Shown piece by piece: positions 19,073 through 29,497 of a DNA stretch of 64,000 nucleotides. Both the position numbers and the translations under genes were made by a program. Below the pieces are notes generated by a model that searched no databases, was not told the origin of the DNA, and saw nothing but the letters and a program-made list of their open reading frames with translations. Each line of letters opens with the position of its first letter. Position 1 is the first letter of the stretch. The stretch is from Sphingobacterium detergens (GTDB taxonomy: Bacteria > Bacteroidota > Bacteroidia > Sphingobacteriales > Sphingobacteriaceae): contig NZ_RAPY01000001.1 in NCBI RefSeq assembly GCF_003610355.1, forward strand, positions 744,001 to 808,000, in the 5' to 3' direction.

Positions 19073-21574
19073 TCAGTTAACGCTATAGGATACCGTGGCG
19101 GCTTTCAACCAGGGGGAGCTCAGCCGAATCGTAATCTGGTCACCCGATTTGCCTATTGATTGTACATAAACGATCATTTTGCCTTGATGGACTCGCTGTT
19201 TATTATCCGTATAATCACCCATATCGGCATTATTTCCGGCCTCCATACCCAATAAACGCGCATTCCCGGCGATATCGCAGGTAATTTCATCCTCCGAAAG
19301 AACCACGGGAATGCCCTTTTCATCGACAAGCTGCACCATCACCTGCAGCAGCTCCCCTGCTTTAATCAACGAATCTCCAACACGCACAGCCTGAATGGAT
19401 ACCGGCCGTTGGCTGGATTGAATCGCATGGCGGACAACTTCCTTTCCATTGCTGTCCAATCCAATCACTTCCAGTCTACCCGCGGCATAAGGGATATCCC
19501 AAAAGATAATTCCTGTTTTCGCATCGTATTTTTTCTCTTCACCCACGGTCTGCCCATTCAGTGTTAGTCGGGCAGCAGCACTATTGGTATAACAAACCAC
19601 ACGAATCTGCTGTCCGTCCTGATAATTCCAGATCGGCCAGGCATCCATGGAGGGGCTTTCATTCTTTCGTTGCTTCTGCTGAGCTTCCGAAGCGGACCAC
19701 AGATCGGTCGTACCAGTTGCCCCAGCCAATGGATAGGTTCCCAAATAAGCCATGGCTTTCGCTGCCCATAAAGACTGGCGAAAATACCCCCTGGGTTTGA
19801 TAAAGCCTGCAAAATCAAGTAAGCCCGAATAAAAACCGCGCGAAGGCCAACGGCCCGATTCGCCCAGATAGTCGATCCCTGTCCACAGGAATTGCCCAAA
19901 TATATGTGCATTGTCGCGCACAGCCAGCCATGCCAGAAGATCATGCCGATTTTCACTGCCAAAGATGACACGCTTTGGGTAACGCTGGTGGTCTTCCTGA
20001 TACCGGCTCTCGGTGTAATTGTATCCCGCAATGTCAAGCGCTACGGGATAGGCCGTTTCATTAGACATCGCTACACCCGCCAGACCTGCTGTTACCGCCC
20101 GGCTGCGATCGTACTTTTTTACCACAGCAACGAGGCGTTTGGCAATGTCCCCCAAACGCATGGCGTCCGGTGCATCTTTCTGATAACCGCCATAAGAGGC
20201 CTGGGTAAAACCACCTTCTTTTTTCTCGCCATTCAAAATCGGATGGGAATAGGGATCATTTGGATAATCCACCTCATTGCCTATGCTCCAGGCAAATATC
20301 GACAGGTGATTTCTGTCTCTTTGGACCATATCAGCCAAATCCCGCTCCCCCCACTCTTCAAAAAAATCGTAAGCTCCCTCAAAACCAGGTACGCCGACGT
20401 TCCAGCCCTGTAGCCACTTTCGCTTCGGAAATTCCCATTCATCAAATGCTTCATCCATGACCAAGAGACCAAGCTCATCACATAAATTATAAAGTGAGGT
20501 CGCCTGTGGATTATGGCTCGTACGCACGGCGTTAACACCCAAAGATTTCAGCGTGAGCAGGCGACGCCGCCACACTTCAGGATAAACCTCGGCACCGAGT
20601 ACGCCGGCATCGTGATGCAAGCAGACTCCCTTCACTTTCATCCATTTGTCGTTTAAGGCAAAGCCTTTATCCGGATCAAAGGTAAAGGTCCTAAAACCTG
20701 TCTTTACTTCGGACTGATCTATCTGCTTGCCATTTTGCCAAACTGTTGTCCTCAAGGTGTATTGTGTGGGCTGCGTTAAGTTCCACAGCTTTGGATTTGA
20801 TGCTGTCAATTTCAGATCTAAATGTGCTTTATCTGAGGCAGCGATAGTAAGCTGCCCGGATTTTTTCTCAACGAGCCTACCTTCGGCATCAATGAGCTCC
20901 TGCTGCACGGTAACTGGGCTGCGCAAGGACGAACTGTTGACCACCGTAATTTCTGTATGGAGTATTCCTTTCCCAGCCTTGAGTTCCGGATAGGCATATA
21001 CCCCCCATTGATCCAGATGTACTGGATTGGCCTTGACGAGCCAAACATCGCGGTAGATGCCAGAGCCAGTGTACCAGCGCGAATCCGCGCTTTTGCTATG
21101 GTCGACCTTGACTGCAATGGTATTTTCCTTTCCAAATTCAATATATGGGCTGATATCATAGGAAAATGACACATAGCCATTGGGGCGCTTACCAACAGAT
21201 TTGCCGTTGACAAAGACTTCACTGCGGTTGTAAACACCTTCAAAATAAAGAAAGATCTTCTTTCCTTGGTCTTCAGCAGGGATAGACAGCTGTTTCCGAT
21301 ACCAGCCTATACCGCCGGGTAAATATCCCGTGGCACTGGCCAGGTTAGGACTCAAGGGCAGCTTCACGCCCCAGTCATGGGGTAGTATGACAGATTTCCA
21401 GGCTTGCTCGTTTAGTGCTGTTGCGCTTTGCCCTGCTCCTGCAGTTTCTAACTGAAACTGCCAATCTGCATTGATACGCTGCGCGACACCAAAACCCGGC
21501 TGGGCGTAAACGGAACTCAGCCCGATTAAAACTGATGCCGCAAGGATCGCTATATTTTTAATTAATATGTTCAT
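19073..21574 (-). CDS. GH2 beta-galactosidase-like enzyme with DUF4982
   Basis: An 833-aa exported GH2 enzyme with a signal peptide ending near SSVYAQ. Domains in order: sugar-binding jelly roll (about 30-190, LPHDWGVKLPLS, RWYTGSGIYRDVWL), immunoglobulin-like (about 200-300), TIM barrel (about 305-600), DUF4982 (about 650-725) and a GH2 C5-type domain (about 730-833). The acid/base Glu is in SIGNEVDYP (about 434) and the nucleophile Glu in FGSENRHD (about 538). DUF4982 members are mostly beta-galactosidases; beta-glucuronidase or arabinopyranosidase activity is possible. It is the last gene of the susCD-led operon and likely removes galactose or a related pyranose from arabinose-rich side chains. 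Confidence 0.88.
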   Translation of the reverse strand: MNILIKNIAILAASVLIGLSSVYAQPGFGVAQRINADWQFQLETAGAGQSATALNEQAWKSVILPHDWGVKLPLSPNLASATGYLPGGIGWYRKQLSIPAEDQGKKIFLYFEGVYNRSEVFVNGKSVGKRPNGYVSFSYDISPYIEFGKENTIAVKVDHSKSADSRWYTGSGIYRDVWLVKANPVHLDQWGVYAYPELKAGKGILHTEITVVNSSSLRSPVTVQQELIDAEGRLVEKKSGQLTIAASDKAHLDLKLTASNPKLWNLTQPTQYTLRTTVWQNGKQIDQSEVKTGFRTFTFDPDKGFALNDKWMKVKGVCLHHDAGVLGAEVYPEVWRRRLLTLKSLGVNAVRTSHNPQATSLYNLCDELGLLVMDEAFDEWEFPKRKWLQGWNVGVPGFEGAYDFFEEWGERDLADMVQRDRNHLSIFAWSIGNEVDYPNDPYSHPILNGEKKEGGFTQASYGGYQKDAPDAMRLGDIAKRLVAVVKKYDRSRAVTAGLAGVAMSNETAYPVALDIAGYNYTESRYQEDHQRYPKRVIFGSENRHDLLAWLAVRDNAHIFGQFLWTGIDYLGESGRWPSRGFYSGLLDFAGFIKPRGYFRQSLWAAKAMAYLGTYPLAGATGTTDLWSASEAQQKQRKNESPSMDAWPIWNYQDGQQIRVVCYTNSAAARLTLNGQTVGEEKKYDAKTGIIFWDIPYAAGRLEVIGLDSNGKEVVRHAIQSSQRPVSIQAVRVGDSLIKAGELLQVMVQLVDEKGIPVVLSEDEITCDIAGNARLLGMEAGNNADMGDYTDNKQRVHQGKMIVYVQSIGKSGDQITIRLSSPWLKAATVSYSVN

Positions 21575-21607
21575 GTTATGTAGTCGCTTAGGTTGATCTG
21601 ATTGCTA

Positions 21608-23518
21608 TTAATGGGTTGGAATGACAGGTACGATCTGGCCATTCGCATCAAAATAAAGCCGATCCATGCATACTTCCCGATGGAAACCTGCCGCATCCCC
21701 CATCTTGATCCCATTTGGATAATTAAACCGATGATAGACAATATACCATTCGTCGGTTCCGGGCACCTGTAAGACTGAGTTATGACCAGTGCCATAGATT
21801 CCTTTCGCCGGATCTTTTTGCAAGATCAGATTGTTCTCGGGCACCTGGATTGGCCCATAGGGAGAGGTTGATGTCCCATAGCGAACCCGGTAATTCTCGC
21901 TGCGGGTATCGTCTTCTGACCAAAGAAAATAGTATATTCCATTGCGAAAGATCACATATACCCCTTCACGAAATGTTTTGTCGGGCGTCAATACCTTTAT
22001 TGTATTCTTTTTGATGGAGATCATATCGGTATTTAGTTCGGCAACGGCAAGGTAGCCGTTCCCCCAATACAAATAACTTTTACCCGACCTGGGGTCATTG
22101 AACACCGCGGGATCGATCTCCTGCCCGCCTGTTACACCTGGAGGTTTGAAATCGATCAATGGGGTACCTGAGTCCTTGAATGGACCCGTTGGCTGGTCCG
22201 CTATGGCGACACCGATTTTCTGCGCCGCCGTAAAATAGTAGTAATATTTATAGTCGCCTTTGACTTTTTTCTCTGTAACTGTTGGCGCCCAGGCATGACG
22301 TGGTCCCCAGGCAACCTCCTTTTTAAGATCCAGGATGACGCCCTCATCCCTCCAATGGATAAGATCGGTCGAAGAAAAGGTCTTGAAATAGAAGCCGCCC
22401 CAGCCATCAAAGCCATCACTGGTCGGATAGATATAATATTTTTGGGTTTTGTGAGCGTAAAGAATATCGGGATCTGCATAAAAGCCGTCCAGAACCGGGT
22501 TCCTTTTCAGCGCAAGCGGTATATCCTTAGGTTTGCCCCAATGAGACGTCAATTGGATCAGCTCCTCTCTGGAAAGGGGAATAATGGTCCCGTGACGGGG
22601 ATGAAAATCCATATCAATCTCCTGATCGATCACTTTAAAACGATCCAGATCATCGGAAATACAGAATTGGTATTTCCCTTTACCATACACATCATACATC
22701 AGGATATATTGATCCGACTGATTTCGCTTGAAGACACTTGATCCCTCCACGGCATCCTTTGTCTGCTGCTTATACCCTTCTTGTTCGATCCATTTTCCCG
22801 AAGTCAGCGAATCGGTCATGGCAAGTTTGATCCCGTTGCCATGGCCTTCTGTTTTGTAGAAGAGGTAAAAGAGGCCATTCTTCTCAATAATATCGCCATC
22901 AATACAGGATTTACCATTTTTAGGTACGAAGAGCACTTTTGGTTCCGTTTCAAAATCGGTAAAATCTTTATTCGCATAAGCATAATAGATGATGTCCGGA
23001 CCATTCCCATGCTGCATGGACCAATAGACCATATATTTTCCTGCTGCCGAATCAAAAATGGTCTGTGGTGCCCATACGCGCTTCAAATCTTCTTGCCCAC
23101 TGAATCGCTGCTGGAAATCGATCGCCTGATGCGACCAGTGCAGCAGATCCTGCGATTTTAGCAGGACCATACCGCGATTGGAATCCCAGCCTTTGGAGGA
23201 GGTCATATCGGTCAGCACCATATAGAATGTCTTTCCATCCTCAGCACGGAGAATATGTGGATCCCGGACTCCCCCGGTTTTACTGATGGTCTTCGAATCC
23301 AGCACCGGACGATTACCGTTCAACGCACGGTAGGTATAGCCATCGGTACTAATGGCAAAACAGACCGCTTCATCTGCCACAGCATTGCCCTTAAAATAAG
23401 CGAATAAATAACCGGCAAAATCCTTTTCGGTCGGCCCATTGCGATAGGCCTGTGCATAAATAAAGCAGGTAACATGTACTAAAAATAAGGTAAGGAGGAG
23501 AATAATATTTTTTTTCAT
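21608..23518 (-). CDS. Double-domain GH43 protein
   Basis: A 636-aa exported protein with two five-bladed GH43 propellers. The first half (about 28-335) has VRDPHILRAEDG, WAPQTIFDS, CIDGDII and AVEGSSVFKRN, and resembles the single-domain protein encoded at 36511. The second half (about 338-636) begins with NPVLDGFYADPDILY and has EIDPAVFNDPRSGKSYLYWGNGY and FREGVYVIFRNGIYYFLW, giving the expected three acidic residues. Both halves therefore look catalytically complete. GH43 enzymes are alpha-L-arabinofuranosidases, beta-xylosidases or arabinanases; two different specificities in one chain are likely. It has a Sec signal and no lipobox, so it is probably periplasmic. Confidence 0.85.
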   Translation of the reverse strand: MKKNIILLLTLFLVHVTCFIYAQAYRNGPTEKDFAGYLFAYFKGNAVADEAVCFAISTDGYTYRALNGNRPVLDSKTISKTGGVRDPHILRAEDGKTFYMVLTDMTSSKGWDSNRGMVLLKSQDLLHWSHQAIDFQQRFSGQEDLKRVWAPQTIFDSAAGKYMVYWSMQHGNGPDIIYYAYANKDFTDFETEPKVLFVPKNGKSCIDGDIIEKNGLFYLFYKTEGHGNGIKLAMTDSLTSGKWIEQEGYKQQTKDAVEGSSVFKRNQSDQYILMYDVYGKGKYQFCISDDLDRFKVIDQEIDMDFHPRHGTIIPLSREELIQLTSHWGKPKDIPLALKRNPVLDGFYADPDILYAHKTQKYYIYPTSDGFDGWGGFYFKTFSSTDLIHWRDEGVILDLKKEVAWGPRHAWAPTVTEKKVKGDYKYYYYFTAAQKIGVAIADQPTGPFKDSGTPLIDFKPPGVTGGQEIDPAVFNDPRSGKSYLYWGNGYLAVAELNTDMISIKKNTIKVLTPDKTFREGVYVIFRNGIYYFLWSEDDTRSENYRVRYGTSTSPYGPIQVPENNLILQKDPAKGIYGTGHNSVLQVPGTDEWYIVYHRFNYPNGIKMGDAAGFHREVCMDRLYFDANGQIVPVIPTH

Positions 23519-23575
23519 TCAGATTTATCTTGGATAATTAAAGCATTAAGTTCGGCAATTTTCTGATCAGCATAC

Positions 23576-24253
23576 TTATTTTAAAGCGATCTTTTGAATT
23601 TGTGTATAATAATATTCATTGGACACTGTTGATTTGATACCAATGCGAGCAAACACATAATCCAGGTTTTTCAAATTGTCTGGTAAAGCAACCTGCATGC
23701 TGACCGGCTGCCCAAAGCTGATCAAAGACAGGTTTGCATCTACACGTAGTTCCTGTTGTCCCTGATCCGTCAGTATAAACTTGCCGATATAGAGGCGAAC
23801 AAATTGAAGGTTCGCCGTATTTACAATTTTATTGACTGTGAAATTTGCGGTTATGCCCTTATCATTTTGCTGAAAAGAAGGATTGCTAATCGTAAAATAA
23901 GGCATGACGGGTACATCTAGCTGCGTATTCCCTTTTACCTGAACCAGTATCGTATCGGTAGCCTGTTGCAACCAGGGGGAATCTCCTTTTCGGACGAGCT
24001 TGTACGTGCCGTCGAATAAACTGGCCGCGAAGCTGCCATCCTGATTTAAGAAAACAGGTATATAGGAGCGCAAGGGAAAACCATCTTGCCATAACTCAAG
24101 CTGTGGTCCGTTATTTCTGACACCGACGGGTGTGCCCTCATAAACGATGCGGCCCGAAAGGGTTGATTTGGGAGCCTCATAATTATCATATTCACATCCT
24201 ACAAAAAGTAGGCTTATACAAGCTAACAGGGAGCTTAATAGTTTCATTTTCAT
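23576..24253 (-). CDS. DUF3823 surface lipoprotein
   Basis: A 225-aa lipoprotein whose signal ends in LLFVGC (Cys about 20), followed by EYDNYEAP, typical of the DUF3823 family found next to SusD. The first beta-sandwich (about 30-115) includes LSGRIVYEGTPVGVR and the second (about 118-225) resembles a fibronectin-like fold. The family has no known enzyme activity and is thought to help glycan binding at the surface. It follows SusD by 12 bp. It is the only obvious accessory surface lipoprotein of this PUL besides SusD. Confidence 0.85.
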   Translation of the reverse strand: MKMKLLSSLLACISLLFVGCEYDNYEAPKSTLSGRIVYEGTPVGVRNNGPQLELWQDGFPLRSYIPVFLNQDGSFAASLFDGTYKLVRKGDSPWLQQATDTILVQVKGNTQLDVPVMPYFTISNPSFQQNDKGITANFTVNKIVNTANLQFVRLYIGKFILTDQGQQELRVDANLSLISFGQPVSMQVALPDNLKNLDYVFARIGIKSTVSNEYYYTQIQKIALK

Positions 24254-24265
24254 CGTACGAATAAT

Positions 24266-26128
24266 TTAGTGGAATGGATTTCTAACGATTTTAGGGTTTT
24301 TATTGATGACATCCTGGCTGATGGATGCATAGTAATTGGCCATCCGGAAGAAACGGGCTCTTCGGAAACGTGCCGGTCTGACGCGTTCAAAGATAAACTT
24401 ACCATCATCCACATGTCCGGGACGGGAAATACGGTAAGGATATAAGCCATAGACGACAGCATTTGTGTCATTTTCAGATCCATCCCATACCAGATGTGCC
24501 ATGCGCCATCTTTTGAGGTCATAGAAACGGTGGTCTTCAAATGCGAGTTCAACACGGCGCTCGTTGCGGATGATATCCATGCTTAGGTTGGTCACGCTGT
24601 TGGCTGGAAATCCAGCACGTTCACGCAACTTGTTCACGTAGCCTGTAGCATCGGCCACCTGACCAAGTTCAAAAGCAGCTTCCGTGGCATTCAGGTAGAT
24701 TTCTCCCAGCCGAAACCAGGGCCACCAGTTTGCCGCTGAGGTCCCGCGTGTACTGGCTGCAGGCGCATCGCTTACAAATTTCCGGATGTAGAACCCGGTA
24801 TTGCTCACATCTTGCGCATCGTACAATGGACCATCAAAACCGGTCCATAATCCGCCTGCATATTCCTTCCCGAGTTCATCTTTTAGCTGTTGCCCGAGTT
24901 GTGCGGCTGCATGCAGCTGGTATTTATTGTTGTTCCAAATTGCCACTCCCGCCTGGATACTGACCGCCCGGCCGCGAAAAGTGCTGCCCGGATAAATAAC
25001 CGTCCCATAAAGACGCGCATCTTTGTTGGCAAAAATAGCATCGATATGGGAATAGGCAACATAATTGCCATCCGTATTTTTAGTGTGTAAAGTTCCTTTG
25101 CTACCATCCAGATAGTCAAAGCTCTCGACAAAACTCAGCGATGGGGAAATCGTTGACGAGGACTCATTATCTTCCGTAAGACTTCTGACAATATTGTCGT
25201 AAGCAAAGCGGTGAACTTTCAAGCTGGTCGCAAAATCCTTGGCGAAGATGACCTCGCGGCCGGTTTTCTTATTGAGCATATCGTAGAAATTGGCTCCTTT
25301 ATCAGCGTTTTCCGTATATAAAGCAAAGGGGGCACTGATAATTTCCTTGGATGCCGCCAACGACTTGCTGTAATAGGCCGAGGCCATATTCGCGGGAATA
25401 CCTACTTCACCACCCGTAGTTGTTATCGGCGAAGCCATGAGGTTATTATACTTGGCGATGGATGCTGCATATAACATGGCGCGGCTTTCGAGCGCCAATG
25501 CCGCGTATTTATTTGCTCTTGTTTTGCTTGCGTTGTTTGCCGCCAGGTCTTCTTTGATCTCCTCCAGCTCTTGGTAGATAAAATCATAGACCTCATGTTC
25601 CTTGGAGCGGGCCACTTGCAAAGGTGTTGGATCCCCGCTAAAATCATAGATAAGCTGTGTGGTCACAATAGGTACACCACCCATGCGTTTGACCATTTCA
25701 AAATATACGAAAGCACGAATAAAGCGTATTTCGGCATTATATTGCTTTCGTTGCGCATCACTCAATTGCGTACTGAATTTGGCTATATTCTCTAGCGAAA
25801 GGTTCAGGTCCCGAATTAAGCCATAATCCCAATAGCGACCATAGTCATCACCGAACTGAAAATCATTGCGCCAGTTTTGGTCGCGATGCCCGGACCACAT
25901 GGCGTCATCCAGTTCGGTCATTCCGCCGGTATTGAATACCCCATGCAGGGTCGGCAGCCGATCATAATAGTTGGCCACCAGCGATGTTAGTAGTTTGGGA
26001 TCATTCCAAAGCTGCTGATCTGTAATCAGGGTCTTCGATTCGCGGTCGAACCAGTCGTCATGATTGCAGCTGTTGAGTAAGGAAACCGCAAACATTGCAA
26101 TCCCCATAGATATCAATCGTAATTTCAT
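24266..26128 (-). CDS. SusD/RagB-family nutrient-binding lipoprotein
   Basis: A 620-aa lipoprotein: the signal ends in LLNSC (Cys about 20), followed by NHDDWFDRES. SusD hallmarks include the N-terminal QLWNDPKLLTSLVANYYDRLP, the TPR segment RKQYNAEIRFIRAFVYFEMVKRMGGVPIV and the C-terminal RAGFPANSVTNLSMDIIRNERRVELAFEDHRFYDLKRW motif. It starts 1 bp after the SusC stop, a coupled pair. It should bind arabinose-containing oligosaccharides at the surface and close over SusC. Confidence 0.95.
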   Translation of the reverse strand: MKLRLISMGIAMFAVSLLNSCNHDDWFDRESKTLITDQQLWNDPKLLTSLVANYYDRLPTLHGVFNTGGMTELDDAMWSGHRDQNWRNDFQFGDDYGRYWDYGLIRDLNLSLENIAKFSTQLSDAQRKQYNAEIRFIRAFVYFEMVKRMGGVPIVTTQLIYDFSGDPTPLQVARSKEHEVYDFIYQELEEIKEDLAANNASKTRANKYAALALESRAMLYAASIAKYNNLMASPITTTGGEVGIPANMASAYYSKSLAASKEIISAPFALYTENADKGANFYDMLNKKTGREVIFAKDFATSLKVHRFAYDNIVRSLTEDNESSSTISPSLSFVESFDYLDGSKGTLHTKNTDGNYVAYSHIDAIFANKDARLYGTVIYPGSTFRGRAVSIQAGVAIWNNNKYQLHAAAQLGQQLKDELGKEYAGGLWTGFDGPLYDAQDVSNTGFYIRKFVSDAPAASTRGTSAANWWPWFRLGEIYLNATEAAFELGQVADATGYVNKLRERAGFPANSVTNLSMDIIRNERRVELAFEDHRFYDLKRWRMAHLVWDGSENDTNAVVYGLYPYRISRPGHVDDGKFIFERVRPARFRRARFFRMANYYASISQDVINKNPKIVRNPFH

Positions 26129-26129
26129 G

Positions 26130-29100
26130 TTAAAAAGTCATGTTAAATCCAACCATAAATACTTTCTGCTGCGGATACACCACTGCAGCGCGGGCTTCTA
26201 TCTCAGGGTCGATCTGAAAATCCTTCACATTGTCAAAGGAAATCAGGTTCGAGGCATTGATATAGAACCGTACTTTCTCGGCCTTTAATTTTTGTATCCA
26301 GGCTTTGGGCAGGTTATAGCCAAGCTCAAGGTTCCGGACACGGAGGTAGCGCACATTGGTCAGCCAAAAGTCACTGTTGGCGCTATTGGGGCCTGAATTG
26401 CCATTGCGGATAGCCGGATAATATCCCGGGATCCATTCGCTATTTGGATCGTAGGGATCTTTGCGGTGCCATCTATCTTCAAGCAGGTATGCCGGCGAGT
26501 TACCCCCACCGTGAAAAGCATTGCGCAGTTCATAGTCCTGAAACCAGGATTGAATTGCACCGCCAGCCAGGTCAATATTCAGGTTGATGCCTTTCCAGTC
26601 CAGACCGATCCGGCCGCCAAAAGTCATCATCGGTGCCCAGCCTGTCGGATAACCAATCGGACGTTGGTCCATGTCATTGATGATACCATCGCCATTCACA
26701 TCTTTGTAGATCAGGTCGCCGGGCAATTGCGTGCGGTTATCCTGCCCATCATTGTTGATTGGATGGTTACGGATTTCGTCCTCCGACTGAAACCTTCCAA
26801 CCACCTGATAGCCCCACCAGACGCCACCCCAGCGATCTTCAATCGAGCTCCGGTATTCATTCCATGAATTGCTGAAACGCGGTTTATAGGTTTCGAGGTC
26901 ACGAAAACGGGAGAAAGTCATGTTTCCACTGACAACATAATTGAGTTCGCCAACTTTATCCGTATAGGTAATGATACCCTCCGCACCATAGTATGCATTT
27001 TTACCTAAGTTTTCATTCGGCAGGTCGTATCCAATTTCAGCCGGCAACAGCACATCATAGCGCTTGCCTGGATATCCGGTCCGAATAATCTTAAAGGCAT
27101 CAGCCGTTAGCGTCAGTTTATTATTTAATAGGGAAAGATCCATACCGATGTTGTAATTGGTGTTTTTTACCCAGGAGAGATTACGTACCGGCAATCCCCG
27201 GGGCTGTACACCGGGAACATAAGTGCCATCCAGCACCGCACTTCCTGCCGCCCAGTTATACCCGGCTAGGTAGTCATGCATGCCCACACCTTCTTCAAGT
27301 CCCGTCTGCCCAATGGAAGCCCGCAGTTTTAAATCGTTGACCACAGACTTTAAGGGTTGAAAGAAGCGCTCATCAGAGATCCGCCAACCCAAGGAGGCAC
27401 CGGGAAAAATCCCCCAGCGCTTACCGTCATAATATTTGTAGGACCCGTCATAGCGTCCCAGTACTTCCAATAAATATTTTCCTTTGTAGTTGTAATTAAT
27501 CCGACCAATATAACCTGCACGCGCCTCATAAGCCCATTCATCGCTTAAACCATTGAGTTCCGAAAGACGCAATAGCGGAATGTAATTGTTGGAAGGATTT
27601 GCGCCCAAGGCTTTATACGTTCTGTCCCAATCCGAACGTTCGTACCCCAGCATCCCGGCCAGGCTATGGTCCCCAATCTGTTTATTGTAGTCAATCTGGA
27701 ATTGGGCAAACCTAGAAACAATCTCCCTACTGGTATCGTAGCGCCATCCGGCATCACTTCCCCCCGTCCGTTTGTATATATCGTTTTCATAACGGTATAC
27801 ATCATAGGTATATTGAAAACCTTCAAATTTATTGTTGGTATAATTGTACGAAACCGTTCCTTTCGCCGAGAGGCCAAAAGTGGTTTTGTAAGCCGCAAAG
27901 AGGTTCACGTTTCCAGCAAGGTATTTATTGTCCTTGTACCCCACAATATCCCGACTGAAAAGCGCCGGATTATAAGGGAAATCATTCGTATGATTGATAT
28001 ACTCCGGATTATCGTTGGCATAAGGCCCCACAGTCGGCCGATTTTTCATAATGGCCAATATGGATGAAAAATAGCCATCCCCACCAGGTAGGCCAACATC
28101 CTGCGTACCTTCATGCCGTGCTGAGATCTGCGTTCCTATTGTCAGGCCCTTCAGCACCTCGGCCTCCATATTCGCCTGCAAATTCGTTCGCTTGTAATTA
28201 AAGTCCTTGATCATGGCCTCTTGATTCAAATGGCCGATCGAAAGGAAGTAATTGGATTTTTGGCTTCCGCCGGTAATATTTGCATTGATGTAACTTTGCG
28301 GAATATTTTTACGGATCACCATATCGTAATAGTCATAACCTTGGTAACCGGGTTCGGTCCCGGCCTGCCATTTGGCCAGCTCTTCAGGTGTATACACCGA
28401 GTTAGGATCCCGGTTTACATTTTGAGCAGCCTCCACCAGGCCACGTGTATACTGTTTGGCATTTGCCATTTTCGGAAAGCGTGTCAGATTTTGCCAGCCT
28501 CGGTAACCGTTGAGGTTGATCTTTGCACGATCCCCCTTCGCGCCTTTCTTGGTGGTGATCAGCACCACACCTTTGGACGCACGAAAACCATATACAGCCG
28601 CTGCCGCATCCTTCAGGATAGAAATGCTTTCAATATCCTCCAGGTTGAGTGCATTAAATATATCCGCACCGGAGCCGTTCTGTGTGCCCACCCAGTCTGT
28701 TCCTTCCTGACCACCATAAGCCACTCCGTCAATTACGTAAAGCGGCGAACCCATATTACGAATTTCAATGGACGCTCCGCGGCCAGGACGGGCATCTTTT
28801 GCCCTTACTGAAATACCCTGTACTTTACCAGCCAATGCTCCAGCAGTCGTTGTCGACGAAGAGCGCACAATATCGTCCGACTTGATGTTGCTGACGGCGC
28901 CAGTAATATTGCGTTTGGATTGTTTACCATATCCAACGACCACAACATCTTCTAACACATGGTCGTCGTTTTCCAGCTGGATTTTCAGGTTTTTCGTCCC
29001 ATTTAATGGAACACGGTACGTTTTGTATCCCACAAAGGATACGACAAGAATTCCCTTGCCAGCATGCAGTTCAAAATTCCCCGTTTTGTCGGTGGAGGTT

Positions 29101-29252
29101 CCCTGGCCACCACCTTCAATAACAACGCTAGCACCTACGACAGGTTCATTGGCTTTGTTAAAAACTTGCCCCGTAATCTTCTCTTGGGCATATACCAGTG
29201 TTGGCACAACGCTCAACATGGTATAAAGAGAAACAATCTTTAGGTTGTTCAT
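26130..29252 (-). CDS. SusC-type TonB-dependent transporter
   Basis: A 1040-aa outer-membrane transporter. A signal peptide (to about VYAQ) is followed by a carboxypeptidase-like domain (ITGQVFNKANEPVVGASVVIEG, about 25-100), a plug with VVVGYGKQSKRNITGAV and SPLYVIDGVAYGGQ (about 105-235), and the barrel ending in QQKVFMVGFNMTF. Unlike the SusC at 5446 it has no STN domain, consistent with control by the hybrid two-component regulator encoded immediately upstream rather than by an ECF sigma factor. It begins the susC-susD-DUF3823-GH43-GH2 unit. Confidence 0.95.
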   Translation of the reverse strand: MNNLKIVSLYTMLSVVPTLVYAQEKITGQVFNKANEPVVGASVVIEGGGQGTSTDKTGNFELHAGKGILVVSFVGYKTYRVPLNGTKNLKIQLENDDHVLEDVVVVGYGKQSKRNITGAVSNIKSDDIVRSSSTTTAGALAGKVQGISVRAKDARPGRGASIEIRNMGSPLYVIDGVAYGGQEGTDWVGTQNGSGADIFNALNLEDIESISILKDAAAAVYGFRASKGVVLITTKKGAKGDRAKINLNGYRGWQNLTRFPKMANAKQYTRGLVEAAQNVNRDPNSVYTPEELAKWQAGTEPGYQGYDYYDMVIRKNIPQSYINANITGGSQKSNYFLSIGHLNQEAMIKDFNYKRTNLQANMEAEVLKGLTIGTQISARHEGTQDVGLPGGDGYFSSILAIMKNRPTVGPYANDNPEYINHTNDFPYNPALFSRDIVGYKDNKYLAGNVNLFAAYKTTFGLSAKGTVSYNYTNNKFEGFQYTYDVYRYENDIYKRTGGSDAGWRYDTSREIVSRFAQFQIDYNKQIGDHSLAGMLGYERSDWDRTYKALGANPSNNYIPLLRLSELNGLSDEWAYEARAGYIGRINYNYKGKYLLEVLGRYDGSYKYYDGKRWGIFPGASLGWRISDERFFQPLKSVVNDLKLRASIGQTGLEEGVGMHDYLAGYNWAAGSAVLDGTYVPGVQPRGLPVRNLSWVKNTNYNIGMDLSLLNNKLTLTADAFKIIRTGYPGKRYDVLLPAEIGYDLPNENLGKNAYYGAEGIITYTDKVGELNYVVSGNMTFSRFRDLETYKPRFSNSWNEYRSSIEDRWGGVWWGYQVVGRFQSEDEIRNHPINNDGQDNRTQLPGDLIYKDVNGDGIINDMDQRPIGYPTGWAPMMTFGGRIGLDWKGINLNIDLAGGAIQSWFQDYELRNAFHGGGNSPAYLLEDRWHRKDPYDPNSEWIPGYYPAIRNGNSGPNSANSDFWLTNVRYLRVRNLELGYNLPKAWIQKLKAEKVRFYINASNLISFDNVKDFQIDPEIEARAAVVYPQQKVFMVGFNMTF

Positions 29253-29362
29253 AAATTTTAATACTTATTAATAGTAAATAATAAAATCCAGCTGGTAAAG
29301 ACAGTAAGAATATACTGCCCTGTTCTCGTCCCGCATGTAGATTTATAATTGGATTAACAGTC

Positions 29363-29370
29363 CAAACTTA
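29363..29370 (-). promoter_or_regulatory. Putative -7 element of the susCD operon
   Basis: The minus strand reads TAAGTTTG, matching TAnnTTTG, about 110 bp before the susC start in the 245-bp gap after the regulator gene. A -33 TTTG is not at the usual distance (nearest at 29398-29401), as expected for a promoter that needs an activator. The rest of the gap is A/T-rich without other clear sites. Confidence 0.4.
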
Positions 29371-29497
29371 GCCGTTTTTGATTGTGCAGAACGTATACAA
29401 ATCCGTCAATTAGCATACAATTTTTGGTCAAAAACAGTCTTTTTTGGTGTTCTAGGTTATTTTTTTGTTCGTTGGTCCGAATACTCGAAATCTATTT

